Source of the DNA: Afipia sp. Root123D2
GTDB taxonomy: Bacteria; Pseudomonadota; Alphaproteobacteria; Rhizobiales; Xanthobacteraceae
Direction of reading: 5' to 3'
NCBI RefSeq assembly: GCF_001425835.1
Contig: NZ_LMDP01000002.1
Span: forward strand, 1,086,828 to 1,150,827
DNA length: 64,000 nt
In this document: positions 45,167-54,109 of the stretch, one piece after another
Numbering within the stretch: the first letter of the stretch is position 1
Layout: every line of letters starts with the position of its first letter
Program-made: the position numbers and the translations under genes
The notes under the pieces: model-generated
What the model was told of the DNA's origin: nothing
What the model saw: the letters and a program-made list of their open reading frames with translations, nothing else
The model's database searches: none

Positions 45167-46603
45167 TCACGCGGCGGGGACGGTCAGCACCGCCGCTTTC
45201 GGCGCCCATCGGGTCAGCTTAACCGCCGCTGCCGCCAGCACTCCGAGCACGATCATCGAAATCGCCGCCAGCCAGAAGAAACTCTGGCTCGATGCGCCCT
45301 GCTTCGTCAGCACCCAGCCGCCGGCGATCACGAACACCAGCCGCGCGGACTGCGCCAGCACAGGTCCCAGCACCTTGGCGGCGCCCTGCGACGAGAAGTA
45401 CAGCGAAATCGATACGCCGATGAAGGCGAACATCGGCGCGGCGGTCGAGAGATAGCGGCGGCTGGCGTCGCGCACACCGGGATCGTCGGTAAAGAGATTG
45501 ACCCAGAGGTCCGGAAAGATCGCGATGAAGCCGCCGACCAGCCCCACCGCGCCGAACGAGACGCCGCTTGCGATCCAGTTGATCCGCCGCGCGCGCGCAA
45601 TACGTCCCGCGCCGATCGCCATGCCGATCATCGGCACCGAAGCGATGCCGACCGCGAAGGCCAGCGAGGTCAGCATGAATTCAAGCCGGGCGCCGATGCC
45701 GTAACCGGCAAGCACTTCATTGCCGAACTGGGCGAGCATATGAGTGAAGATGGTCACGGTCAGCACAACTTGCAGGGGAGAAAAGCACGACACTGCACCG
45801 ACCTTGAGGATGTCGGAGAACATCGCGCCGCGAAACCGGAAGCCCTTGAGTTCGAGGGTCAGGCGGCTGCGTCCCGACAACACGTACCAGCTCATGATCA
45901 AAAGACCGCTGGCGAATGCAACCAACGTTCCGGCGGCAACGCCGCGCATCCCGAATTGCGGAATCGGCCCGAGACCCAGACCGAGAATGCCGCCGAGCAC
46001 GATCTGGCAGAATGCCGCCCACAGCACGATTGCCGACGGAAGCTTCATGTTTCCGGTGCCGCGCAACACCGCCGCCATGGTGTTCATCAGCCACGGGATT
46101 GTCGCACCGCCGAAGAAAATCTCGCTGTAGCCGACCGCCTCGGTCAGCACGCGGCCCCGTCCGCCGAGCAATGCCAGCAGATACGGACCAAAAATCAGGA
46201 TACCGGCCGTGAAGAACAGGCCGAAACAAAAGCCGATCATCAGCGCATGAATCGCCAGCGTCGAGGCGCGCTGCACATCGCCCGCGCCGAGCGAGCGCGC
46301 AATCGCCGAGGCGACACCGCCACCCATCGCACCGCCGGACATGGTCATGGTCAGGATGACAAGCGGGAAAACCAGCGCCATCGCTGCCAGCGGTTCGGTG
46401 CCGAGACGGCCGATATAGGATGTCTCCGCGATCGCCACGCAGGTGCCGGCACTGAGCGCGACCACGTTCGGCGCCGAGAGTTTCAGAAGCGTCGGCAGAA
46501 TTCGGCCATCGAGCAGTGGATTTTTCACAGACGCATCGATTCGTGGCAGCGGTGGCGGTCCGCCCTGAACCACGGGAATTTCTGCGACACCAACCTCGGA
46601 CAT
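45167..46603 (-). CDS. MATE family efflux transporter (NorM-like)
   Basis: 478 aa with twelve membrane helices. A proline-rich cytosolic N-terminus precedes LPTLLKLSAPNVVALSAGTC in helix 1, and SGGAMGGGVASAIARSLGAG is the conserved loop after helix 2. Second repeat: MIGMAIGAGRIARARRINW. Drug or metabolite efflux driven by Na+ or H+. No regulator is adjacent. Clearly different from the copy at 25667, which has a DinF-like sequence. Confidence 0.92.
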   Translation of the reverse strand: MSEVGVAEIPVVQGGPPPLPRIDASVKNPLLDGRILPTLLKLSAPNVVALSAGTCVAIAETSYIGRLGTEPLAAMALVFPLVILTMTMSGGAMGGGVASAIARSLGAGDVQRASTLAIHALMIGFCFGLFFTAGILIFGPYLLALLGGRGRVLTEAVGYSEIFFGGATIPWLMNTMAAVLRGTGNMKLPSAIVLWAAFCQIVLGGILGLGLGPIPQFGMRGVAAGTLVAFASGLLIMSWYVLSGRSRLTLELKGFRFRGAMFSDILKVGAVSCFSPLQVVLTVTIFTHMLAQFGNEVLAGYGIGARLEFMLTSLAFAVGIASVPMIGMAIGAGRIARARRINWIASGVSFGAVGLVGGFIAIFPDLWVNLFTDDPGVRDASRRYLSTAAPMFAFIGVSISLYFSSQGAAKVLGPVLAQSARLVFVIAGGWVLTKQGASSQSFFWLAAISMIVLGVLAAAAVKLTRWAPKAAVLTVPAA

Positions 46604-46736
46604 GCGTCTCCCCGGCGCGGCAATTTCCGGCTCTCAGGAGCGCGCCTCGGGCGACACTAGCATTGCCCAAAGCGCACGCCAGACCTGCGCTGCGCATGGG
46701 CTCACGGCGAAATTGGCTGAACGTTCCGCAGAGCGG

Positions 46737-47843
46737 TCAGAGCCGGAAATGCTTCGACAGCTTCAGGCCCTGGCCCTGATAGTTCGAGGCAATACGGACC
46801 CCATAAAGCGAATCCGGCGGCGACAGCATTTTCTCATAGACCAGGCGTCCGACGATCTGGCCGTGCTCGAGAATGAACGGCACTTCGCGCGAACGCACCT
46901 CCAGCACCGCGCGTGAGCCTTGCCCGCCCGCGCCGGCATATCCGAAGCCCGGATCGAAAAAGCCCGCATAGTGGACCCGGAATTCGCCGACCAGCGGATC
47001 GAACGGCACCATCTCGGCGGCGAAATCCGGCGGCACCTGCACCGCCTCCTTCGACGCCAGAATATAAAACTCGCCGGGATCGAGGATTAGGCTGCGGTCG
47101 GGCCGCGCACGGATCGGCTCCCAGAATTCGCCGGCGGAATAGCCGCTGCGCCGGTCGATGTCGACCACGCCGGTGTGACGTTTGGCGCGATAGCCGACAA
47201 ACCCATCGGAGCCCTCGCCCGACAGATCGACGCTAAGCGCGACGCCGCTGGTGAGATCGGCCGCGTCACTGTCCACCAGCCGCTCCCGCGCATGCAGGTC
47301 GATCAAGGCCGCGTCGTCGAGCAACGCATGGCCGACACGAAAACGGATCTGCGACAATCGCGATCCCTCGCGCAGCAACACCGGAAATGTCTTGGGACTG
47401 ATTTCGGCGTAGAGCGGCCCATGATAGCCCGCGTCGATCATGTCGAAGCGACGTGTACCGTCAGCGATGACGCGGGTGAACACATCGAGGCGGCCGGTCG
47501 AGCTTTTGGGATTGGCGGCGGCGGCAATCGACGGCGGCAGCGCGAGGCTCTCCAGCAGCGGTACGATGTAGACGCAATTGGTTTCCAGCACCGCGCCATC
47601 GGACAGATCGATTTCGTGCAGCTTCAGTTCGTCGATACGCTCCGCCACCGTGGTGTCGGGGCCGGGCAGGAAACTGGCGCGAACGCGATAGGCAATGTCT
47701 CCCAGCCGCAGGTCGAGGCTGGCAGGCTGGATCTGGCTCTCCACGAACGGATAGGCCGGCAGGATAAAACCGGCGTCGGCCATCGCCGCGATCATGCGGT
47801 CCGGCAGAATTCCCCGTGCATCCGGCGCGATCGAGAAAGTCAC
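46737..47843 (-). CDS. dcd: 2'-deoxycytidine 5'-triphosphate deaminase, long form
   Basis: 368 aa, about twice the length of typical Dcd (190 aa), with GTG start at 47843 giving VTFSIAPDARGILPDRMI. It contains two dUTPase-like units: the first has QPASLDLRLGDIAYRVRASF and NPKSSTGRLDVFTR, the second FYILASKEAVQVPPDFAAEM and HYAGFFDPGFGYAG, with GHIV/EHGQIVGRLVYEKM at the end. The long form is characteristic of alphaproteobacteria. It deaminates dCTP to dUTP. It is divergent from the metZ leader. Confidence 0.9.
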   Translation of the reverse strand: MTFSIAPDARGILPDRMIAAMADAGFILPAYPFVESQIQPASLDLRLGDIAYRVRASFLPGPDTTVAERIDELKLHEIDLSDGAVLETNCVYIVPLLESLALPPSIAAAANPKSSTGRLDVFTRVIADGTRRFDMIDAGYHGPLYAEISPKTFPVLLREGSRLSQIRFRVGHALLDDAALIDLHARERLVDSDAADLTSGVALSVDLSGEGSDGFVGYRAKRHTGVVDIDRRSGYSAGEFWEPIRARPDRSLILDPGEFYILASKEAVQVPPDFAAEMVPFDPLVGEFRVHYAGFFDPGFGYAGAGGQGSRAVLEVRSREVPFILEHGQIVGRLVYEKMLSPPDSLYGVRIASNYQGQGLKLSKHFRL

Positions 47844-47950
47844 GTGTGGATCCTCATACGTCCCGCGCCTGGCGCAGGACAATCCCCTAACCGGTTATCC
47901 GATGGGTCGCTTGACGGAAAGACCATGGCGGATTATGGCTACGACTTATC

Positions 47951-48003
47951 CCGTGGTGATTTGAGCCGGCCGGCTTGCAGCCACGTAAAATAAGTCGCTA
48001 AAC
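47951..48003 (+). promoter_or_regulatory. SAM-II riboswitch aptamer
   Basis: Matches the SAM-II (metA) motif: CGTGG (47952-47956) pairs with CCACG (47981-47985) as P1, and the loop GTGATTTGAGCC pairs with the 3' AAGTCGCTAAA (47992-48003) to form the pseudoknot. The conserved TTGCAGCCACG is intact. It lies 90 bp upstream of metZ. Confidence 0.93.
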
Positions 48004-48004
48004 A

Positions 48005-48058
48005 GGCCGGGGACAGTGTGATCCCGGCTTGTGGATGTTTTTCCAGGCCGGTTTTTTT
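48005..48058 (+). terminator. Terminator/antiterminator behind the SAM-II aptamer
   Basis: Hairpin 1: GCCGGG (48006-48011) with CCCGGC (48023-48028). Hairpin 2: CCGGCTTG (48024-48031), loop, then CAGGCCGG ending 48051, followed by seven T (48052-48058), an intrinsic terminator. The two use the same CCGGC segment, so they are mutually exclusive. Confidence 0.75.
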
Positions 48059-48092
48059 GTGGCCGTTTTCGGACGGCTCCAGTGGAGGTCAC

Positions 48093-49289
48093 ATGTCTGA
48101 GGTCAAAATCCCGTCCCGCACCTATCGTCCCGAAACCCGGCTGGTTCATTCCGGCACGCTGCGCTCGCAATATGGCGAGACGTCAGAGTCGCTCTTCCTG
48201 ACCCAGGGCTTCGTGTACGATTCCGCCGAGCAGTGCGAAGCACGCTTCAAGGGCGAGGATCCCGGGTTTCTTTATTCACGGTTTTCCAATCCAACGGTCG
48301 CGATGTTCGAGCAGCGCATGATCGACCTCGAAGGCGCCGAGGCCGCCCGCGCCACGGCCACCGGCATGGCGGCGGTCACCACCGCGATGCTCGCGCCGCT
48401 GAAGGCTGGCGATCACGTCGTCGCCGCCAAGGCGCTGTTCGGCTCCTGCCGCTACGTCGTCGAAACCCTGCTGCCGCGCTACGGCATCGAGTCCACGCTG
48501 GTCGATGGGCTCGATCTCGATCAGTGGCGCAAAGCAATGCGGCCCAATACCAGGACCTGCTTCCTGGAAAGCCCGACCAATCCGACGCTCGACGTTCTCG
48601 ACATCGGCGCGATCGCCGAGATCGCCCATGCCGGAGGTGCGCGCCTTGTGGTCGACAACGTGTTCGCGACGCCGATCTGGCAGAGCCCACTGACGCTGGG
48701 CGCTGACGTCGTGGTCTACTCCGCCACCAAGCACATCGACGGACAGGGCCGGTGTCTTGGCGGCGTCATTCTGTCGTCGAACGATTTCATCCAGGAACAC
48801 ATCCATACATTTCTGCGCCAGACCGGACCGGCCATCTCGCCGTTCAATGCCTGGGTGCTCCTGAAAGGCCTAGAAACGCTCGGCGTTCGCGTCAAAGCGC
48901 AGACGACGAGCGCCGCGGCGATCGCCGATACGCTGGCGAAGCATCCGAAAATCTCGCGGCTGATCTATCCCGGCCGCGCCGACCATCCGCAGGCCGCCAC
49001 GGTGAAAAAGCAGATGCGCGCGGGCTCGACGATGATCGGCTTCGAGGTCAAGGGCGGCAAGGCAGCGGCCTTCCGCACCCTCAACGCGCTCAAGCTCGCC
49101 TGCATCTCGAACAACCTCGGCGATTCCAAAACCATCGTCACCCATCCGGCGACGACAACCCATCAGCGGCTTGCACCCGAGGATCGCGCCGAACTCGGCA
49201 TCAGCGAGGGATTCATCCGTTACTCGACCGGCCTCGAACATCCCGACGACCTGATCGAGGATCTGACGGCGGCGCTGGACAAGGCGTAA
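48093..49289 (+). CDS. metZ: O-succinylhomoserine sulfhydrylase
   Basis: 398-aa PLP enzyme of the Cys/Met metabolism family. The PLP lysine is in SATKHIDGQG, and ESPTNPTLDVLDI and the C-terminal ATTTHQRL are intact. GGAGG at 48084-48088 precedes MSEVKIPSRTYR. It makes homocysteine directly from O-succinylhomoserine and sulfide, bypassing cystathionine. The SAM-II riboswitch and attenuator upstream indicate repression by S-adenosylmethionine. Confidence 0.94.
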   Translation: MSEVKIPSRTYRPETRLVHSGTLRSQYGETSESLFLTQGFVYDSAEQCEARFKGEDPGFLYSRFSNPTVAMFEQRMIDLEGAEAARATATGMAAVTTAMLAPLKAGDHVVAAKALFGSCRYVVETLLPRYGIESTLVDGLDLDQWRKAMRPNTRTCFLESPTNPTLDVLDIGAIAEIAHAGGARLVVDNVFATPIWQSPLTLGADVVVYSATKHIDGQGRCLGGVILSSNDFIQEHIHTFLRQTGPAISPFNAWVLLKGLETLGVRVKAQTTSAAAIADTLAKHPKISRLIYPGRADHPQAATVKKQMRAGSTMIGFEVKGGKAAAFRTLNALKLACISNNLGDSKTIVTHPATTTHQRLAPEDRAELGISEGFIRYSTGLEHPDDLIEDLTAALDKA

Positions 49290-49302
49290 GCGTCCTGTCC
49301 AA

Positions 49303-49442
49303 CCTCATGGTGAGGAGCGCCGCAAAGCGGCGCGTCTCGAACCATGAGGTGAATATATCTCGACAATCTCATCCTTCGAGACGCGGCCATAGCAGGCGTA
49401 GCCTGCGTAAACTTGGCTACGTGGCCGCTCCTCAGGATGGGG
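49303..49442. repeat. Intergenic palindromic repeat pair, family B copy 2
   Basis: Unit 1, 49303-49349: CCTCATGGTGAGGAGC, a GC-rich centre, GCGTCTCGAACCATGAGG. Unit 2, 49368-49442, in reverse order: CTCATCCTTCGAGACGCGG, an inserted inverted repeat GGCGTAGCCTGCG, then GTGGCCGCTCCTCAGGATGG. Same unit pair as 14088-14183. It fills the gap between convergent metZ and the SGNH gene. Confidence 0.68.
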
Positions 49443-49459
49443 GTTCGAGCCTGAAGCAC

Positions 49460-50389
49460 TCACATCGGCCGGAATGTCATCACATTGCTCGGCACCGCAA
49501 CGCCGGCCCGGACCTCGCCGACCGACCGGATGATGGTATCGCCGAGCAACTGGGCGAAGCAGGCGTAACCCCAGTCGTTCATGTGGAGCCCGTCCTTGAT
49601 GACGAAGCTCTCGAACGGCATCTTGTCGTCTTCGTGCCATTGCCGCATCACTTCAAAGCGCGGGAACACGGAAATGCGCTTGAGCCTGGCGACGTCGCTG
49701 ATCAGCTTCACCATCCTGCTGGCGCCTTCCTTGTTGGCGTTGACCGCAGGCACGTACTGCGGATCGACCAGCACGACATCGGCTCCGGCGGCCTGCATGC
49801 GCGACACGCCATCCTCAACGACTGCGGCAACGTTGCCGGTCTCGTGGCGCCTCACGACCATGTTGGTGCCGAATTGCCAGATCACCAGATCGGGATTTTC
49901 GGCCAGCACTGTGTCGAGCCGCGCCACCATATCAGGGACTTCCTGACCGCCCTTGCCCAGATTCACCACGGTGATGTGTGCTGTGGGATATTTGCGGCGC
50001 AACTGCTCTGCGAGCCGGTTCGGGTAGGTGTAGCTCGGCGATGTCACGCCGTAACCCTCGGTTGACGACGATCCCAGCGCCACGATCTTGACCGGTTCGC
50101 CGTGCGCAATCCTGCCCGCGACACGCGGCAACGATCCACCGGCCGCATTGCCTTTGGGGCGAAGGCATGGCGTGCGCACGAGAATGTCGCCGGCCGTTTT
50201 GGCGGCGCCCTGCGCGGCTTCGATCGCCTTGGTGGCAACGCCCTTCGCCTGCGCTGACAGGGGCGCGTTCGCCGGCCCGGGGTCGAGCTTCTCCTGGGCG
50301 AGAGCCGGTGACGAGACCGGCCCGGCAGCTAAGGTGAAACCGGCAACACACAGCGCCGCGATATATCTTAAACTCAACTCGAACGTCAT
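49460..50389 (-). CDS. Exported SGNH/GDSL hydrolase, canonical catalytic motifs
   Basis: 309 aa. Signal peptide about 1-31 (ends ALAQ). Block I is VALGSSSTEGYG with the nucleophile serine, block III is WQFGTNM with the conserved Asn, and block V is DGLHMND with catalytic Asp and His. So it is probably an active esterase or acetyltransferase of the periplasm. Its ATG overlaps the upstream gene's stop (TGATG), giving coupled translation. Acting with OpgC, it may remove or transfer acyl groups on a periplasmic glucan. Confidence 0.82.
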   Translation of the reverse strand: MTFELSLRYIAALCVAGFTLAAGPVSSPALAQEKLDPGPANAPLSAQAKGVATKAIEAAQGAAKTAGDILVRTPCLRPKGNAAGGSLPRVAGRIAHGEPVKIVALGSSSTEGYGVTSPSYTYPNRLAEQLRRKYPTAHITVVNLGKGGQEVPDMVARLDTVLAENPDLVIWQFGTNMVVRRHETGNVAAVVEDGVSRMQAAGADVVLVDPQYVPAVNANKEGASRMVKLISDVARLKRISVFPRFEVMRQWHEDDKMPFESFVIKDGLHMNDWGYACFAQLLGDTIIRSVGEVRAGVAVPSNVMTFRPM

Positions 50390-51147
50390 CAGCGCTGAAT
50401 CCCAAGCTCCGCTGGATTGATGTGCGCTGCTTCGATCACAAGTTTCGAGAGTGCGCGACCGATACAATCGTGAACGCGTTTTGCCATACCAAGACCGTGA
50501 GCCGCGCCGAACAGATCGAAATCGCCGGCCTCGCTCCAATGCCGCATGATATTGAAGCGATCGAACAGCGGGACATTCCATTCCTGCGCAACCACACGCA
50601 TCGTATCGATATAGGGCGACGCGGACAGCATCGTTTCCATCCGCGGGCTGTATTGCAGGTTCATCAGAATCACGTCGGCGCCTGACTTCTGTAACGCGCC
50701 GAGCCCGTCATCGAGCGCGGTCCGGAAATCGTCGGTATCGACAGAACGAATGGCATCCACAGTCCCGGTCTGCCACACGACCAGCGTCGGCTTGATTTTC
50801 TCCCCCAGTTCTTGAAGGATTTGACTGACCTCGGCGGTGGACTGCTTGGGGCGAATATCAGTCGTCACGTTAACGGTGATGTTGGGCAGCTTTTCGCGCA
50901 GGGCGACGGCGAGCCGTTCCGGATAAGAGGCGCTGGCGCCGTCCGGCCCGCTCAGCGACGACGACCGGCTCCCGACCACCAGGATGTTCAGCGGCTGCCG
51001 CGCCTTGACGGCATCGGCAGTCTTGGTCAGCAAGGATTCCGTCGTCAGCAAATAGGCCGGCACCGCGCAGGTCTCCGCGTCCTCACCATGCGCCGGCGCT
51101 GTCACCAGCAAGCCCGCGAGAACCAGTGCGCCAAGCACCGCCCTCAT
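50389..51147 (-). CDS. Exported SGNH-like hydrolase, degenerate motifs
   Basis: 252 aa with a signal peptide (about 1-21, ends AHG). The same fold as its neighbour can be followed, for example LVVWQTGTVDA against LVIWQFGTNMV, but the conserved Asn of block III is Val and the Asp of the D-x-x-H motif appears to be lost (FGAAHGLGMA). Block I is VVGSRSSSLSG. It may be an inactive partner of the downstream protein. It overlaps opgC's stop by 4 bp, so the three genes form one coupled unit. Confidence 0.78.
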   Translation of the reverse strand: MRAVLGALVLAGLLVTAPAHGEDAETCAVPAYLLTTESLLTKTADAVKARQPLNILVVGSRSSSLSGPDGASASYPERLAVALREKLPNITVNVTTDIRPKQSTAEVSQILQELGEKIKPTLVVWQTGTVDAIRSVDTDDFRTALDDGLGALQKSGADVILMNLQYSPRMETMLSASPYIDTMRVVAQEWNVPLFDRFNIMRHWSEAGDFDLFGAAHGLGMAKRVHDCIGRALSKLVIEAAHINPAELGIQR

Positions 51148-52364
51148 GATCCACCTCCCGCGAGGTCGGCATCGGAATAGCCGGCCGCCGCCGTTTTCTT
51201 ACCCGTCTCAGCCTTGTACCACGAAAACACCCATGCAGCCGCCGACATGATGATAATTCCGGCCATACTGACGGCAAAATGCATCCACGCTCCGCCCAAC
51301 AATTCGGCCAGAACGAAATGCCCCGCGAAGGCGAGAAACACCCCGATGCAGAAAATCTCCAGTGAGTGCTGGCCGCACAGGATCAGCGGACGCAACCAGG
51401 GTGACCGCAATCCCGGCCAGTCCTTCGGCAGGAAACGAACGGTCACCGCAGCCAGGGCAACGAAATGCAGGAAGCGCAGGACGTCGAGATCGGGCTTGTT
51501 GATCGGATACATCCAGTTCGCGAGCCAATACGGCACCCAGACACCGAGCCGCGGGATATGCCACGTCAGCGTGACGAAGAACGCGAACGCCAGATACGCG
51601 ATGCACAGCCACAACGTGATGCGCGACGACAGGATGCGGGCCATCTTGCGGGCGCCGCCGATCGCGCACCAGGCGCCGAACACGAACAGGAGCTGCCAGG
51701 CGAATGGATTGAATATCCATGAGCCGTTGGGATAGGCCGGGAGCGAGAAGCCGAACTCCCATGTCAGCGCATACAACATCGCGGACAACGCGAGGGTGAG
51801 ATCTGCCTTGCGCAACATCGACCACAGGATCAACGGCAGGAAAATCATCAGCACGATATAAAGCGGAAGCACGTCCATATTGACGGGGCGAAACTTGAGC
51901 AGCAGCGCCTGCACGATGGTGACGTCCGGCTGCTTGAGAAAATCGAGAATTCCCATTTCTTCCGCGTAAAGCGGGTTCTCGAAGCTGGTGGCGACGTAGG
52001 AAATCTCCGCGAGATAGATCGTGAAGAGAAAAACGTGCGCCACATAAATCTGCCAGACGCGCTTGAAAATTCTCGCACTCGCAACGAGGGTGCCTCGCTC
52101 AAGCATCGCCCGGCTATAGACGAAAGCAGCCGTATAGCCCGAGATGAAAATGAAAATCTCGGTGGCGTCGCTGAAGCCGTAATTGCGGATCGTGAACCAG
52201 GTCAGAATGTTGGGCGGCAGATGGTCGATGAAAATCAGCCACAGCGCCAGACCGCGAAACAGGTCGAGCCGCAGTTCGCGCTCGCCCGACGCAACAGGCA
52301 GCGCAACCGTCCTCGTGTCGGCCGAGGCGGCAACCCGTTCCGGCGCTTGGGCAGTCAATGACAT
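51144..52364 (-). CDS. OpgC family membrane acyltransferase
   Basis: 406 aa with about ten transmembrane helices. The conserved N-terminal ELRLDLFRGLALWLIFIDHL, with Arg and the His of the acyltransferase-3-like active site, and FGFSDATEIFIFISGYTAAFVYSRAM split in the same region, match OpgC. Family members succinylate periplasmic glucans. It leads a three-gene unit with two SGNH hydrolases. No opgG/opgH glucan synthesis genes or ndvB are nearby. Confidence 0.87.
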   Translation of the reverse strand: MSLTAQAPERVAASADTRTVALPVASGERELRLDLFRGLALWLIFIDHLPPNILTWFTIRNYGFSDATEIFIFISGYTAAFVYSRAMLERGTLVASARIFKRVWQIYVAHVFLFTIYLAEISYVATSFENPLYAEEMGILDFLKQPDVTIVQALLLKFRPVNMDVLPLYIVLMIFLPLILWSMLRKADLTLALSAMLYALTWEFGFSLPAYPNGSWIFNPFAWQLLFVFGAWCAIGGARKMARILSSRITLWLCIAYLAFAFFVTLTWHIPRLGVWVPYWLANWMYPINKPDLDVLRFLHFVALAAVTVRFLPKDWPGLRSPWLRPLILCGQHSLEIFCIGVFLAFAGHFVLAELLGGAWMHFAVSMAGIIIMSAAAWVFSWYKAETGKKTAAAGYSDADLAGGGS

Positions 52365-52575
52365 TTACAATCGGCGTCGCTTGGACAGGTCGAGAGTTTA
52401 CGAGACTTCCTTAGGCCCGGCAAATTGCGCGATTTTGTGATCGACGTTCCGGGCTTTCGGTCGGCGGAACCCGTACAACTCCATGCCAGAAGGGAGGACA
52501 ACCGGGAGGATTGGGCAATCGCCGACGTTTCCGCTATCTTGCCGTTGCGTTGATATCAAGGTTCCGAGCTGTCCG

Positions 52576-52968
52576 ATGTACCGTGCCACCACCCGCCAGA
52601 TCGAAGTCGTCGTCGAACCGAGCTTCCTGCCGGAACGGTCCTCGGTCGATAAACAGCAGTTCTTCTGGGCCTACACCGTGGCTATCGTCAACAAGGGGCC
52701 GGAAACCGTGCAGCTCAAGACACGGCACTGGGTCATTACCGACGGTTCGGGGCGCAGCCAGGAGGTCCGCGGCGAGGGTGTGGTCGGCGAACAGCCGATC
52801 CTCGGGCCGGGCGAACAGTTCGAGTACACCAGCGGCGTCCCGCTGCCGACCTCGTCGGGCTTCATGACCGGCCGCTACCAGATGGTGACCGAGGACGGCG
52901 AGGCGTTCGAGATCGACATCCCGCTGTTCTCGCTCGACAGCCCGGACGCACGACGCACCCTCAATTAG
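52576..52968 (+). CDS. apaG: ApaG / Co2+-Mg2+ efflux-associated protein
   Basis: 130 aa from MYRATTRQIEVVVEPSFLPE, the standard start; an open frame extends upstream but without ApaG sequence. The GEGVVGEQPILGPGEQFEYTSG region carries the Gly-rich GxGxxG motif of this FnIII-like fold. Cellular role is unresolved (named after ApaG of the apaH operon). The weak ribosome site is GAGCTG. The 211-bp gap upstream shows promoter-like sequence only. Confidence 0.92.
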   Translation: MYRATTRQIEVVVEPSFLPERSSVDKQQFFWAYTVAIVNKGPETVQLKTRHWVITDGSGRSQEVRGEGVVGEQPILGPGEQFEYTSGVPLPTSSGFMTGRYQMVTEDGEAFEIDIPLFSLDSPDARRTLN

Positions 52969-52979
52969 AGTCGTTATTT

Positions 52980-53030
52980 TGACGCGTTTTCTTCACGCGA
53001 ACCGGTATCCACTTCGCTCGAAAACGCTAT
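52980..53030. repeat. Palindromic repeat acting as convergent barrier
   Basis: GACGCGTTTTCTTCACGCGA, then ACCGGTATCCAC, then TTCGCTCGAAAACGCT. The arms pair with minor mismatches. This GAACCGGTATCCACTTCGC type is a recurring intergenic element in rhizobial genomes. It lies between apaG and hslO, which converge. Confidence 0.65.
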
Positions 53031-53038
53031 ACGCGCCG

Positions 53039-54010
53039 TCAGACGCCCGCTTCTTCCGGTGTGAACTCGTAAGACGAACTGCAGAACTCGCAGGTCACCT
53101 GCACCTTGCCGTTCTCGACCATGTCGGCGCGATCCTTCTGCTCGAAACTCGCCAGCATTCCGGCGACGGCTTCGCGCGAGCACGAACACTGCGCCCGCAT
53201 CGGCTGCATCGGAAACACGCGCACGCCGCGCTCATGAAACAGACGGAACAGCAGCCGCTCGCCGGACAGATCAGGATCGATCAGCTCGATATCCTCGATG
53301 GTCGCGAACAGCGACTGGCTTTCGGTCCAGGCGTCGTCCTCGGCCACGGTATGCGGTTCGCTGCCTTCCGGCGCATCACCGGGATGCAGATCGGCCTGCC
53401 GCGCGCGTTCGGGCGCTTTGGGCAGGAATTGCATCAGCATGCCGCCGCCGCGCCAGCGGTGCTTCGGCCCGTCACCGCCGCGAAACTCCTCGCCGACGGC
53501 GAGACGCACCTTGGTCGGAATCTGCTCGGAGCGCAGAAAATATTCGTGCGCCGCGTCTTCGAGGTTGCCGCCCTCGAGCGCGACCAGCCCCTGATAACGG
53601 CTCATATCCGGCCCCTGATCCACGGTCATCGCGAGATGGCCGCGACCGAGCAGCGCCGCCGAATCCATGTCCGGTTCGATCCGCGCCGCATCGAAGCGGG
53701 CATAGGCACGCAGCCGGTCGGGAGCCGCAAAGTCGACCACCAAGAGCGACACCGGGCCGTCGGTCTGGGTTTGCAGGATGAAACGTCCCTCGAATTTCAG
53801 TGACGAGCCGAGCAGCGTGGTCAACACGATGGCCTCGCCGAGCAGCTTGCCGACGGGCGCGGGATAATCGTGCTTGGTCAGGATTTCGTCGAGCGCCGGA
53901 CCCATTTTGGTCAGGCGTCCGCGCACATCGAGCGCGCTGACCTCGAAGGGAAGAACCGCATCATCGACAGGGATTGCCGAAGGGGCGCGAACAGCAGCTT
54001 GATCCGCCAT
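53039..54010 (-). CDS. hslO: Hsp33 redox-regulated chaperone
   Basis: 323 aa. Four redox cysteines near the C-terminus: CSC in AQCSCSREAVAGML and CEFC in VTCEFCSSSYEF. Under oxidation these form two disulfides, release zinc and activate holdase activity. The N-terminal core has ALDEILTKHDYPAPVGKLLG with GEAIVLTTLLGSSLKFEGRF, split, as expected. It lies 99 bp downstream of argF on the same strand; whether it is in that operon is unclear. Confidence 0.94.
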   Translation of the reverse strand: MADQAAVRAPSAIPVDDAVLPFEVSALDVRGRLTKMGPALDEILTKHDYPAPVGKLLGEAIVLTTLLGSSLKFEGRFILQTQTDGPVSLLVVDFAAPDRLRAYARFDAARIEPDMDSAALLGRGHLAMTVDQGPDMSRYQGLVALEGGNLEDAAHEYFLRSEQIPTKVRLAVGEEFRGGDGPKHRWRGGGMLMQFLPKAPERARQADLHPGDAPEGSEPHTVAEDDAWTESQSLFATIEDIELIDPDLSGERLLFRLFHERGVRVFPMQPMRAQCSCSREAVAGMLASFEQKDRADMVENGKVQVTCEFCSSSYEFTPEEAGV

Positions 54011-54109
54011 CGGCAGTATTCTCCGTCGTCGACCGATTATCAGTCCGGGAAGCCCACGATCTAGGAACGGAACGCGCCCGGATCAAGGGCTGGTGCCGAG
54101 AGTGGGCTA

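Noticed and set aside
45161..46660. Long plus-strand frame (499 codons) over the MATE gene
   Set aside because: Extreme His/Arg/Gln content and exact overlap with a twelve-helix transporter on the other strand show it to be an artefact.
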